A DNA stretch of 64,000 bases from Halioglobus maricola. Its GTDB lineage: Bacteria > Pseudomonadota > Gammaproteobacteria > Pseudomonadales > Halieaceae. How positions within the stretch are numbered: position 1 is the first letter of the stretch; each line of letters opens with the position of its first letter. Both the position numbers and the translations under genes were made by a program. The stretch is from positions 2,494,501 through 2,558,500 of the forward strand of contig NZ_CP036422.1 in assembly GCF_009388985.1 (NCBI RefSeq), in the 5' to 3' direction. The notes under the pieces were generated by a model. That model did no database searches, was not told the DNA's origin, and saw only the letters and a list, made by a program, of their open reading frames with translations. Below, piece after piece: positions 29,350-37,447 of this stretch.

Positions 29350-30635
29350 GATGCAGCCCCCACTGAGGTCAGATCTGAGCGCCAGCGCTTAAAAAATTCG
29401 CGGGCATAAAATTCGTTGGCGGTCACACTTACCTGCCCCGGTAAGTCAGGATGCGGCCCCTCCTCGCCCAAACCCAAACCGTAATAGAAAGGCCTGTCGT
29501 CCGCGAAATCGATATTGGCGCCGCGATACTGCTGGATCCACACCTCTGCATCTTCCTGCTCTACCATACCGCCTGGGCCGAAGAATGAATTGTAATTGTG
29601 GCGCAGTTTGGCCTTGATATGCTCTGGCGCAGAGGCTGGCACGACAGGCCAGGACCAGTACTCAACCTTGCCTGGACCACGCGGGTGCGAAACTTTAAAT
29701 GAAGAGTTTGACCAGAGAAACGACAGGTTCGGGTAGACACCATAGGTTAGGCCTTTCATTCGTGCGCGAATTGGGCCGACCCGCTCGTTCGCCTGTGCCT
29801 GAACTTCTCGCAGGTATTCCTGCACTTCATCTCCGCCAAGCGCTCCGGCCATGCCCTCAAAGCCCCAGGCCACTTCGTCAACCGGGCAATCTTCAGGCAT
29901 TAAACGGAACGTGGCACCGTGGCCAGGTGCCGGCACTACACTGTGACCGAGTTCAGCAATGGTGTCCTGGATTTCACGCGGAATCAGCGTACTGTGCAGG
30001 AACGCTCCGTGATTCACATCTCCAAGTTGGTTCTCCACCGGCAGTTTCCAGTTGGCATCCAGTACCCAGCGGTGCGGGCTTCCGGCAAATTCGACATCCC
30101 CGCCCGGGAAGCGCTCGAAGAACGCGTCGAGGTAGAAGCGCATATCACCGAGGTAACTCTCCAGAGGCTCGATCTCCTCGTTGAAGCTGCCGAAAACCAT
30201 GCCACGCCAACTCTCCAACCGGGGTACCTTCTTCAACCCCAACTGGCTCTTGTCTGGCGCGCACTGCACCTCCCGTTCTTGTGGAATAGCGACCAGGTCA
30301 CCTTCAACTGAGAAAGACCAATTATGATAGGGGCAGACAAACCGCTTGGTGTTGCCGTGATCCGCGCGGCACACAGGCACCCCCCGATGGGTGCAGCTGT
30401 TGATGTTGGCGTGCAGCCCCCCACCCTGGCCACGGGCGAGAATCACCGGTGTCTCACACATATAAGCCTGCACAAAGTCGCCCGGATTGCGGACCTGGCT
30501 CTCATGGCCAAGGAACAGCCAGGCACGACCGAAAATTGCCCGTTTTTCCAACTCATAGACCTGCCTGTCTGACCAACAGCGGCGACTGATCAGTGAGGCG
30601 TCATCATTCACCAATGCAGCTATATCTATAGTCAT
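29346..30635 (-). CDS. Aromatic-ring-hydroxylating dioxygenase, Rieske alpha subunit
   Basis: 429 residues from the ATG at 30635, preceded by AGGGG. Rieske ligands are in CTHRGVPVC and CPYHNWSF (C-x-H and C-x2-H). The mononuclear iron site lies in ENQLGDVNHGAFLHST, with His-His and a later Asp expected as ligands. With the beta subunit it adds both atoms of O2 to an aromatic ring. No ferredoxin or reductase gene is adjacent, so electrons must come from elsewhere. The divergent TetR gene probably regulates it. The substrate is not predictable. Confidence 0.93.
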   Translation of the reverse strand: MTIDIAALVNDDASLISRRCWSDRQVYELEKRAIFGRAWLFLGHESQVRNPGDFVQAYMCETPVILARGQGGGLHANINSCTHRGVPVCRADHGNTKRFVCPYHNWSFSVEGDLVAIPQEREVQCAPDKSQLGLKKVPRLESWRGMVFGSFNEEIEPLESYLGDMRFYLDAFFERFPGGDVEFAGSPHRWVLDANWKLPVENQLGDVNHGAFLHSTLIPREIQDTIAELGHSVVPAPGHGATFRLMPEDCPVDEVAWGFEGMAGALGGDEVQEYLREVQAQANERVGPIRARMKGLTYGVYPNLSFLWSNSSFKVSHPRGPGKVEYWSWPVVPASAPEHIKAKLRHNYNSFFGPGGMVEQEDAEVWIQQYRGANIDFADDRPFYYGLGLGEEGPHPDLPGQVSVTANEFYAREFFKRWRSDLTSVGAAS

Positions 30636-30668
30636 CACTAACCCCTAAAAATTATCGTCTCTTAATTT

Positions 30669-30693
30669 ATTGGTCAGTATAGTGCCTGATTGA
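30669..30693. promoter_or_regulatory. Possible TetR operator over a -10 element
   Basis: In the 125-base divergent region between the dioxygenase and TetR genes, TCAG and CTGA at 30674-30677 and 30686-30689 form an imperfect inverted repeat. They flank TATACT read on the minus strand, which could be the -10 box of the dioxygenase promoter. The -35 match is poor. Confidence 0.28.
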
Positions 30694-30760
30694 TCGAATT
30701 TTCGTCGTCGATATGGTATTTGTTGCATGTAATTTGACGATCGTTTGATAATTTATTCCG

Positions 30761-31384
30761 ATGACCCTGAAAAGCGTACAAAAAATGAGCAAAGGCGAGC
30801 GGACCGCCGCTCGCATCATGGATGTGGCCGAAGACCTGTTCGCCCGCCAGGGCTATGAAGGCACAAGCTTGCGCCAGATAGCCGCTGGCGCGGGAATTCA
30901 GGAGCCCGGCTTGTACAACCATTTCGGCAGCAAGCAAGGGTTGTATGAATCCGTACTGTTCCGCGCGCTCAACCCCATGGCCGAGGCCATGAGTGACCAA
31001 CTCAATAATGCTCATGGCTTGCGCGATTACACAGACCTCCCAAGTGCAATGACCGACCTGCTTTTGGAGCACCCACAAATGGCTGCCCTCTTCCAGCAGG
31101 CGCTGCAGGGCGACCCGGATTCCCTCGGCAACCGCCTGGTGCAAGGTTGGCTGGATTCCCTGTTCGATCAAGGCATGCGCAGTATCGATAACCTTCGGGG
31201 AGTAGACGCAGATCAGGAGACCCTGGCGCTGAACGTGATCGCCATGTTCAACCTGGTGACCGGCTACTTTCTATCGAACAAGGTATTTGCGTCACTGGTA
31301 GACGGGGATATACAGGCGCCCGAAAATGTTGAGCGACAGAAGACACTGCTGCGAAAAGTGATTCGGGCAATGCTGGTTAACTAA
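30761..31384 (+). CDS. TetR/AcrR family transcriptional regulator
   Basis: 207 residues. The N-terminal helix-turn-helix region is ARIMDVAEDLFARQGYEG, followed by TSLRQIAAGAGIQEPGLYNH and FGSKQGLYE, a textbook TetR DNA-binding domain. The C-terminal ligand domain is divergent. A second in-frame ATG at 30785 is possible, and neither start has a clear ribosome binding site. Divergent from the dioxygenase genes, it most likely represses them and itself until an aromatic ligand binds. Confidence 0.92.
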   Translation: MTLKSVQKMSKGERTAARIMDVAEDLFARQGYEGTSLRQIAAGAGIQEPGLYNHFGSKQGLYESVLFRALNPMAEAMSDQLNNAHGLRDYTDLPSAMTDLLLEHPQMAALFQQALQGDPDSLGNRLVQGWLDSLFDQGMRSIDNLRGVDADQETLALNVIAMFNLVTGYFLSNKVFASLVDGDIQAPENVERQKTLLRKVIRAMLVN

Positions 31385-31523
31385 CAGCCATACTCCATCA
31401 GTCGCGCCCTCCGAGCTCCCGCCAGTGCTAAAAGGCGCCAAAGTAAAAACATAACCCTTAACAGCGCAGCCAACAAAACTGGTGTGGAAATATTACTGCT
31501 GTAACCTTCTGAATGCTGAAAGC

Positions 31524-31552
31524 TTGCCATCCTCTCTGGCACACGGAATAAT
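31524..31552 (+). promoter_or_regulatory. Sigma-70 promoter of tRNA-Arg
   Basis: TTGCCA and AATAAT are separated by exactly 17 bases, followed by a C-rich discriminator (CCCCCGC), ending about 18 bases before the tRNA. GC-rich discriminators are typical of stable-RNA promoters under stringent control. Confidence 0.7.
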
Positions 31553-31570
31553 CCCCCGCTCCCCTATCAC

Positions 31571-31647
31571 CCGCCTGTAGCTCAGCTGGATAGAGCAGCC
31601 GCCTCCTAAGCGGCAGGTCGTGCGTTCGAATCGCGCCAGGCGGGCCA
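31571..31647 (+). tRNA. tRNA-Arg (anticodon CCT)
   Basis: A complete cloverleaf: acceptor CCGCCTG pairs with CAGGCGG, D arm GCTC/GAGC, anticodon stem GCCGC/GCGGC with loop CTCCTAA giving anticodon CCT (reads AGG), T arm GTGCG/CGCGC with loop TTCGAAT, discriminator G and encoded CCA. The part from 31,603 to the CCA is repeated at 37,225-37,283, so this gene appears to be the integration site of the AT-rich island that follows. Confidence 0.96.
31603..31647 (+). repeat. Island left attachment site (3' part of tRNA-Arg)
   Basis: Positions 31,603-31,620 equal 37,225-37,242 (18 bases), and 31,625-31,647 equal 37,261-37,283 (23 bases). The left copy restores the functional tRNA. Between the identical blocks the left copy has only TGCG, while the right copy has 18 other bases. 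Confidence 0.8.
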
Positions 31648-32026
31648 GTAAACTTCTGGCTATATAGCCCTCTATGGCCCGACTGGCGACGGGTACGCCG
31701 GTTGAGACGGGTTGATTGGCTGTATAACCACTGCTACCCCCTGTTGCCACCGACTTATCAATGTAACTGCCTCCGTGTTTGAGTGGGCTCCATAAAGACC
31801 CTCCTACACGAGCAGAGTTTCCACTACCCCGACCAATCGAATCTGGGAACTAGTCTGGGCGAAAGCGCCGACTGATCCAGAAGGTGAATTGACCATGCCC
31901 GATTCTGTGCTATAGGTTAAATGGCAACCAGCGAATATGGATTTTCGTGTTGAATAATAGACTTGCACCGTCTAGCGTGTTTTTGGCGGTTTTCTCGAAG
32001 TCACTTGGCCGAAAGGGATTCTAGCC
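31648..32026. other. Left end of the island, non-coding
   Basis: 379 bases without a supportable gene. The 12-base palindrome GGCTATATAGCC lies at 31,660-31,671, shortly after the tRNA, and may be part of the tRNA transcript end. Integrase genes normally occupy this position in tRNA islands; none is present on either strand. AAAGGGA precedes the first island gene. Confidence 0.6.
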
Positions 32027-33010
32027 ATGAGAGCACTGACAAAACCAAGCCCAGCTCACACTTACAACTCCACGAGCGAAATCAATAAGTTGCGTGCGTA
32101 TCGTGATGCCATTCACATTGATCCTAAAGATAATCGGAAGATACCTGTCGTTGAACAACCCGGGCACGTACTAATTGCATCCTGGAATATCGCCAACCTT
32201 GGTGCTCACAAACGTCGCCCATCAGACCTGAAAGTAATAGCTGAGATTCTGTCTTGGTTCGAACTAGTCGCGGTACAGGAAATAGCGGATGATCTGACAG
32301 ACTTTCTTGGTGTTATGACCAATCTACCCCCTCATTTCGCGTGGATTTTTAGTGACCGCGCAGGCAATGATGAACGATCAGCTTACGTCTACGACACACG
32401 ACGAATAACGCTGGGACCAGAGATTGGTGAGATTGCGATAGTCGAATCAGACCGAAAGCACATCAAGCTGCCGGGCATTGCTCGTAAGTACACTGGCTTC
32501 AATCGTAATCCTTACATAGCAGGTTTCGAGAGTGAGGGACAAACGCCTTTATTGGCGAACTGTCATCTTCTATTTGGTCCATCCAAAACTAGCGCCGAGA
32601 AGAAGGCATCCATGGAAAAACGGCGACTCGAAGCCTATGCGATTTCCAGGTGGTGTAACCTGAGAAGAAGTGACAAGCATGCATGGACCAGAAATATCAT
32701 AGCTATGGGTGACTTCAATCTACCGAAAGTGTTACCCGGAGAATTGATCTTCGATGCACTAACAAAGCGCGGTCTGAAGATTCCTCCACATGGCACAAAG
32801 ATTCCTACCAACGTCTCTAACAACAAAGACTATGATCAAATCGCTGTGACACCTAACCTAAACAGCAAGATATCTGACTTTGGTGTATTCGATTTTGATG
32901 GCGCGATTTTCTCGAACATCTTCGACTCGCAGAAGCCGAACTACTGGCGCAGATGTGCCAAACACTATATTCCAGATCACAGGCTTCTTTGGATGAGGCT
33001 AAAACTCTAG
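32027..33010 (+). CDS. Endonuclease/exonuclease/phosphatase-family protein
   Basis: 327 residues with the DNase I-like fold. Visible catalytic motifs, in order, are SWNIANLG, VAVQEI (Mg-binding Glu), NCHLLFG, MGDFNLP (Asp and Asn), NNKDYDQIAV and a terminal PDHRLLWMRL (catalytic Asp-His). All residues needed for hydrolysis look present. No signal peptide is seen, so it probably acts in the cytoplasm. Substrate may be DNA, RNA or a phosphoester. It is the first gene of the island and stands 42 bases before the L,D-transpeptidase gene. Confidence 0.85.
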   Translation: MRALTKPSPAHTYNSTSEINKLRAYRDAIHIDPKDNRKIPVVEQPGHVLIASWNIANLGAHKRRPSDLKVIAEILSWFELVAVQEIADDLTDFLGVMTNLPPHFAWIFSDRAGNDERSAYVYDTRRITLGPEIGEIAIVESDRKHIKLPGIARKYTGFNRNPYIAGFESEGQTPLLANCHLLFGPSKTSAEKKASMEKRRLEAYAISRWCNLRRSDKHAWTRNIIAMGDFNLPKVLPGELIFDALTKRGLKIPPHGTKIPTNVSNNKDYDQIAVTPNLNSKISDFGVFDFDGAIFSNIFDSQKPNYWRRCAKHYIPDHRLLWMRLKL

Positions 33011-33052
33011 ATTTACCCAAAGCACACATTGGATATCGACGTCCATTCCATT

Positions 33053-33586
33053 ATGAAAACAACAACTGCATATAGACTCTGGAAACGTACTGTTTTGGCG
33101 CTATTCGTAACATTGACCTGCGCAAACTGCACCACCAATACTCAGAGCACTAACGACTCGCTCTCGCTCGATAAAGTGATAGTCGTTAAATCGAAAAGGC
33201 CCATGAAGCTAATGGATGGAGAGAAAATAGTACGTGAGTACCATATCGCTTTAGGCAGCCATCCAGAGGGACATAAACTACAACAAGCCGACGGAAAGAA
33301 TCCAGAAGGGGACTACACACTGGATTACGTTAACGAAAACTCAAAGTACTATCGTTCTATGCATATAAGTTATCCAAACAATAAGGATCGCTCGACGGCC
33401 AAGAGTGTGGGCTTGAATCCTGGCGGAGATATCATGATTCACGGACAAAAGAACGGAACAGGAGCAGCCGCATGGATAACGCAAAGAGTTAACTGGAATC
33501 AAGGATGCATAGCCATCACCAACTCCGAAATGGATGAATTCCTAGAGCTGGTTCCAGTCGGCACACCGATTCACATCAGCTGGTAG
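33053..33586 (+). CDS. L,D-transpeptidase (YkuD domain) lipoprotein
   Basis: 177 residues from the ATG at 33053; an in-frame TTG at 33029 would add eight residues before the signal. The signal ends LTCANC, a likely lipoprotein or secretory signal. The YkuD catalytic core is seen in GGDIMIHGQKNG (His130) and VNWNQGCIAITNSEMDEF (nucleophile Cys152). Such enzymes cross-link peptidoglycan or attach proteins to it, and some amidate or cleave. It is AT-rich like the rest of the island and 9 bases upstream of the protease gene. Confidence 0.88.
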   Translation: MKTTTAYRLWKRTVLALFVTLTCANCTTNTQSTNDSLSLDKVIVVKSKRPMKLMDGEKIVREYHIALGSHPEGHKLQQADGKNPEGDYTLDYVNENSKYYRSMHISYPNNKDRSTAKSVGLNPGGDIMIHGQKNGTGAAAWITQRVNWNQGCIAITNSEMDEFLELVPVGTPIHISW

Positions 33587-33595
33587 ATCCCTGGT

Positions 33596-35359
33596 ATGGA
33601 ACTGCGAAAGAAGCTCCTGCTCTCACTTTGCATAGCGCAATGTATCACACTTTCTTCGGCTGGAATTTCTCAGACTGATCACCCACCTTCCACTGTAATC
33701 GTTAGTCAAAGATTTGAAACCAATTACTCTTCAGATTTAGATGGACTAAAAAGAATTCTCAACTATTGCCTTACAAGAGTATATGAGGTTGAGACAGGAG
33801 ACAGCTTGTCCAAGATTCTTCTGGAGCAATATTCAGTGGATCGATCGAGGCTACCTCGAGTCTACACAATCCTCTCCAAGGATATTTCAGAGCGAAACGA
33901 ACTAACTAGCGACGGCGGGTTATTCGCTCAACAGCTATTAGTATTGCCAGATATTCCAAAGCACGCGAATACGCTACCTAACCTAGACAATCCATATAAC
34001 ACCTTCCCCAAAATAAGCACCATGGCTACGAAAGTAAGCAAACCCATAGGGGGCTCAAACGATCGATATACAGTTCTAGCACAGATAGCGGGTCATCCAG
34101 GTTACGTAATAACTTCGCAAGAAGATAGAGTGGGATCAGACAACGTTGTGCAATTCCGCGAGATATCTGAATCAGCTGCCATTGACTTGTTGTCCGCTAC
34201 AACTGCCAATACACAAATACACTCCGCACCAATTGAAATCTCTTTTACGGCGCTTGAAAAGGAAGACAGAAAGTCCGCCTCGGATACTAGATTAGATGAA
34301 GATGACGTAAAAAAGCTGAGATCATGGCTCGATAAGACTTCACCAGAAAAGATTTCTACTCTCGTCATAGTCGATGATGCCTGGCCTGATAGTTCGCACT
34401 TCATTGATTCCGTAGAGTTCTTTCGGCAAGCAATTCCGCTCGTCAGAGAGAAGCTAAATCTCGGGCCTGCAACTTTTTCTGAGGAATTCAAATTACTGGA
34501 AGCCAAAGACTTTGAGGACAAAAAGTCCCATGCTGACGATGTCCACTTGGCGTTGGACTACTTCAGAGAGTTATATCCCGTCGCAGATCAACGAATCAAT
34601 ATAGTGCATGTACCTTTGTTTGCTAGCAGCACTGCAGCGAAGGAAATACTCATAAATATCATCGAAATTCGTGAAGCCGAGAAAATTCTCGGAACTGAAC
34701 TAGGAAGTAACTTTCCCTCAGATATCCAAAATAAGGCACGCGAAAATGCAGAAGAAATAATCGGTCGCATGGAGGCTTTTCGACGCAAATCACTAAGAAA
34801 GACCGACTATGCAGTAGTGGGCGGAATTCATGATTTTTTCCGCCATTATGCCAAAGCATCTAAAACACCTTTTTTTATGAACTTCTCTTGGACAGTCCCT
34901 GACCTTCAATACAGCCCCGATTGGCGCCCAGCATATGGGGTTGTCCTTGCGGCGGCAGGAAATGAAAACGATTCCGTGTATAAACTTCGCAGAGAATTCG
35001 CATCAAGAAGCATTGACCCCCAGGATGTAATCGCTGTTATGGATATAGATTCAAACGGCAGAGCTCGCTGCTGCAACGACACTTGCTCAAGCCATGTCGA
35101 AGACGATTCCGACAACTATTCATTCGCATTTTCGGGCCAGCTCCCTTCTGGAAAGTGCGGTACAAGCTTCTCTACTCCCAGAGTCGCTTATCTGCTCGCT
35201 ATGTACGAGAGTATTCAAGTGCAGCCGGATTTTTCTGGAAGCTGGGAAAGAAAGTGGATGAAAAGATTTAGAAAAAGCACAAAAACACTGAGAAAGCTTG
35301 GGAAACAAGCGGACTACAGTGTCTACACCCCCAGTGTTGAAAAGATCACAAAGCAATAA
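33596..35359 (+). CDS. Divergent subtilisin-like (S8) protease with LysM-like N terminus
   Basis: 587 residues. A signal peptide ends near SSAGISQ. YEVETGDSLSKILLEQYSV at about 62-80 has the pattern of a LysM peptidoglycan-binding motif. The C-terminal half has subtilase landmarks: LVIVDDAWPDS (Asp260/261), KKSHADDVH (His312), VVLAAAGNEND (oxyanion Asn456) and GTSFSTPRVA (nucleophile Ser524). The regions around Asp and His are far from the canonical DTG and HGTH, so it is a divergent member. Exported and able to bind wall, it would cut protein in the envelope or outside. The stop precedes the next gene's ATG by 19 bases. Confidence 0.75.
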   Translation: MELRKKLLLSLCIAQCITLSSAGISQTDHPPSTVIVSQRFETNYSSDLDGLKRILNYCLTRVYEVETGDSLSKILLEQYSVDRSRLPRVYTILSKDISERNELTSDGGLFAQQLLVLPDIPKHANTLPNLDNPYNTFPKISTMATKVSKPIGGSNDRYTVLAQIAGHPGYVITSQEDRVGSDNVVQFREISESAAIDLLSATTANTQIHSAPIEISFTALEKEDRKSASDTRLDEDDVKKLRSWLDKTSPEKISTLVIVDDAWPDSSHFIDSVEFFRQAIPLVREKLNLGPATFSEEFKLLEAKDFEDKKSHADDVHLALDYFRELYPVADQRINIVHVPLFASSTAAKEILINIIEIREAEKILGTELGSNFPSDIQNKARENAEEIIGRMEAFRRKSLRKTDYAVVGGIHDFFRHYAKASKTPFFMNFSWTVPDLQYSPDWRPAYGVVLAAAGNENDSVYKLRREFASRSIDPQDVIAVMDIDSNGRARCCNDTCSSHVEDDSDNYSFAFSGQLPSGKCGTSFSTPRVAYLLAMYESIQVQPDFSGSWERKWMKRFRKSTKTLRKLGKQADYSVYTPSVEKITKQ

Positions 35360-35378
35360 ACCGAAAAGGAAGTTCACC

Positions 35379-36209
35379 ATGTATCGACTTAAATGCTCTA
35401 TCGTGCTAATCGCTATTACTCTCCTACCTGGCTGTAATGAAGATACTGCAAAGGGTTGGAAAGAGGTTCTGGCAAATTGCTCAGACACGGACCTTCACAG
35501 CTCCAAGGACGTTTTATACTTCGGTATATCAAACAACCTAGGGCCAGGCACAGTTTGGAAAATTGATGATGCTGGCAACTATGATCTTCGCGCTAACTAC
35601 GAAGACTATCCGAAACTGGGAGAATTCACCAATAGAGGAAACTCGCATAATTGTGATGGAAGCTATAAAACAAGTTTTAGTGGAGGTGCTGCATTAGGTT
35701 TATCCACTAAAGTCGTACCCATTTCGGGGGAAGTCAAAGCTGACCTAGAAAACGTAAGTAATATGACTGTTTCTGCGGATAACGTAGCATGGGATGAAGT
35801 GAGAGGTATTCCATATGAAAAGTACATTAATTCTCTTGAGTCTGACGATCCATTGAAAATAGATCTAAAAGATCGAGCGGATCGTCATGTCATGAAAAAG
35901 GCTCTTCGAGTGCAGGGATATAAGGTGATTCTAGAGTTTGAGAAGTCCGTGGGAGGAGAAGTCCAAGCAAAATACACAGGTCCGATTGGTAATCTAGGAC
36001 AGGGTGAGTTTAATCCGAAGCTGAACGGAAAGTGGACCTCAGATAGGAAGCTCGAGGTAACCGCCGAAGAGGAGTTTTACATCGCTGGGAGATTCGCCCC
36101 ATACGAAGCTGATGGATTCTCAAGTGCTGGAGTTGCTATCGGAGAAGACACTGTTGAGATAACCAACCAGAGCAATATTAGTTACGCTCCAATAAAAGAA
36201 CCAAGGTAA
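35379..36209 (+). CDS. Island lipoprotein of unknown family
   Basis: 276 residues from the ATG at 35379, chosen because AAAAGGAAG precedes it and a lipoprotein signal LLPGC (Cys19) follows at once. A longer frame from 35298 would overlap the protease gene. The body is mostly beta-rich and charged, with a glycine-rich segment (SFSGGAALGLSTK) and no cysteine cluster. I recognise no family. Placed directly after an exported protease, it may be its substrate, inhibitor or partner; this is inference from position. Confidence 0.75.
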   Translation: MYRLKCSIVLIAITLLPGCNEDTAKGWKEVLANCSDTDLHSSKDVLYFGISNNLGPGTVWKIDDAGNYDLRANYEDYPKLGEFTNRGNSHNCDGSYKTSFSGGAALGLSTKVVPISGEVKADLENVSNMTVSADNVAWDEVRGIPYEKYINSLESDDPLKIDLKDRADRHVMKKALRVQGYKVILEFEKSVGGEVQAKYTGPIGNLGQGEFNPKLNGKWTSDRKLEVTAEEEFYIAGRFAPYEADGFSSAGVAIGEDTVEITNQSNISYAPIKEPR

Positions 36210-36355
36210 TACCTGCGTGTTTATCATTCTCATTGTCCGTCGCCTTTCGGTCTTATTAACTCACTAAACTCTATCGGAAGGTGACCGACAGCTTGAATAT
36301 CTAGCTAGGTCAAGCTTCGAGCTTGTTTTCTTCAAGAGTATTTTAGGATATTGCC

Positions 36356-37009
36356 ATGAGTCGTTTCTATGTCATTCTGTTCGTTTTGTTTTTTATTACC
36401 GGCTGTAGTGGAATAATGGCGCCGATTGCGTGGATCGGGTACGAGGACCCAATCGAAACCCCTCCTCCGGGGAGCTACCGAGAGGTTGATGGTGAGTGTT
36501 TCAGGATCGGAGTCCAAAATTTAGACGAGGGTCAAGGCGCCGCGGTTCTTAGTGCTGCTGGGATCGCATGCCAAGTATTTCTTAGTCCGGAATTTGAATC
36601 ACGTATTGTGAGCCGAGATTGGCTGGCGAACTGTGACTTAGATGAATCCGGAAATGAATCCCTTATCTCGGGAGATGAACTCTTCACGCAGCTAATCCAG
36701 CCGGTGGGTGATTTTTCGGTGCACCCAGGCTGGCCCGTAGCCGCAATAGCTCAGGCGCAGCGAGACCCAAAAAATGCTAGCCGGAATAGAATATCGATTC
36801 GAAAGTCCAGAATTAATATGTGGTCTTCAGATTCGCCAGACGAAAAAAGTTCGCTAGTGAACACTATCGCGCACGAAATTACCCATCTAATCTCATACGA
36901 GTATAGAGACCGAGGTCACGGGAAAGGGTTCTGTGCGGACGAACGACTCGTTAGTTATGGCATCGGCAATCTAACTGAAGAACTCGCTAAAACCATGGAT
37001 CTTCTATGA
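36356..37009 (+). CDS. Zinc-metalloprotease-like lipoprotein
   Basis: 217 residues. The signal ends FITGC (Cys17), a good lipobox. The zinc motif NTIAHEITHLIS has His173, Glu174 and His177, followed by RGHGKGF with His188, which matches the HExxH plus GHG-x-x-F arrangement of SprT-like and related zincins. The N-terminal 150 residues have no recognisable domain. Composition is island-like. It is separated from the upstream lipoprotein by 146 bases and may have its own promoter. Confidence 0.7.
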   Translation: MSRFYVILFVLFFITGCSGIMAPIAWIGYEDPIETPPPGSYREVDGECFRIGVQNLDEGQGAAVLSAAGIACQVFLSPEFESRIVSRDWLANCDLDESGNESLISGDELFTQLIQPVGDFSVHPGWPVAAIAQAQRDPKNASRNRISIRKSRINMWSSDSPDEKSSLVNTIAHEITHLISYEYRDRGHGKGFCADERLVSYGIGNLTEELAKTMDLL

Positions 37010-37447
37010 TGCAATCGAATCGCTCTGGAACTGGAAATATAGCGGTTCGGGAGAAGCTCGGAGTGCGGTTTGAAAAAACTGTTACAGATCTTCGGCTTAC
37101 TGTGCCCGGATACCGAAACCGACCTTGAACAGGTTCGGCATAGTCTCGGTTGGTGCGTTGTAGCGCCCTATCCCGGCTTTTTTTTTCAAAGCCTTACTAA
37201 GCACAACCTGCCTTCTCCACCCGACTCCTAAGCGGCAGGTCGCAGGGGGCGGCCACCCGCTTCGAATCGCGCCAGGCGGGCCAATTCCTATACATTCACG
37301 GACTTATAGACACTACACCTGCCGATTTCGTGGCAGATCTATCCGCCCCCACTTAGCAAATCTTTACATAACTACAACATTCATTAGTACATGATCAGGT
37401 AACAATTCTTATCCCACATCTCTAACTTGAGGCCGAGGATAAGAATA
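37010..37447. other. Right end of the island, non-coding
   Basis: 438 bases with no supportable gene. It holds a T tract at about 37,178-37,186, which may end island transcription although no clean stem precedes it, then the tRNA-derived repeat. After 37,283 the sequence returns to host-like composition up to the ribosome binding site of the cytochrome gene. Confidence 0.6.
37225..37283 (+). repeat. Island right attachment site (partial tRNA-Arg copy)
   Basis: Carries the anticodon-loop-to-CCA part of tRNA-Arg in two identical blocks (37,225-37,242 and 37,261-37,283), split by 18 bases at 37,243-37,260 that replace TGCG of the intact gene. It lacks the 5' half of the tRNA, so it cannot be functional. 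Confidence 0.85.

Larger units (their letters stand above)
31603..37283 (+). mobile_element. Genomic island in tRNA-Arg, no integrase
   Basis: About 5.6 kb bounded by the tRNA 3' end and its imperfect repeat. Inside, base composition is visibly AT-richer and codon use differs from both flanks; GC-rich sequence resumes shortly after the right repeat. It holds five plus-strand genes (nuclease-fold protein, L,D-transpeptidase, subtilisin-like protease, lipoprotein, zincin lipoprotein). No integrase, transposase or replication gene is seen, so it is either a decayed element or one mobilised in trans. Confidence 0.7.

Noticed and set aside
28789..30635. Complete dioxygenase operon with electron-transfer partners
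   Set aside because: Only alpha and beta subunits are present; no ferredoxin or reductase gene was found next to them.
31493..31750. 85-codon minus-strand open frame across tRNA-Arg
   Set aside because: It runs through the tRNA and has no protein features.
33596..36209. Protease plus lipoprotein as a gasdermin-type pore-forming defence pair
   Set aside because: Bacterial gasdermins are cytosolic and not lipoproteins with Sec signals; I see no gasdermin-like sequence features.
37225..37283. A second tRNA-Arg gene
   Set aside because: Only the anticodon-loop-to-CCA part is present, and it is interrupted by 18 extra bases; no D arm or 5' acceptor strand.
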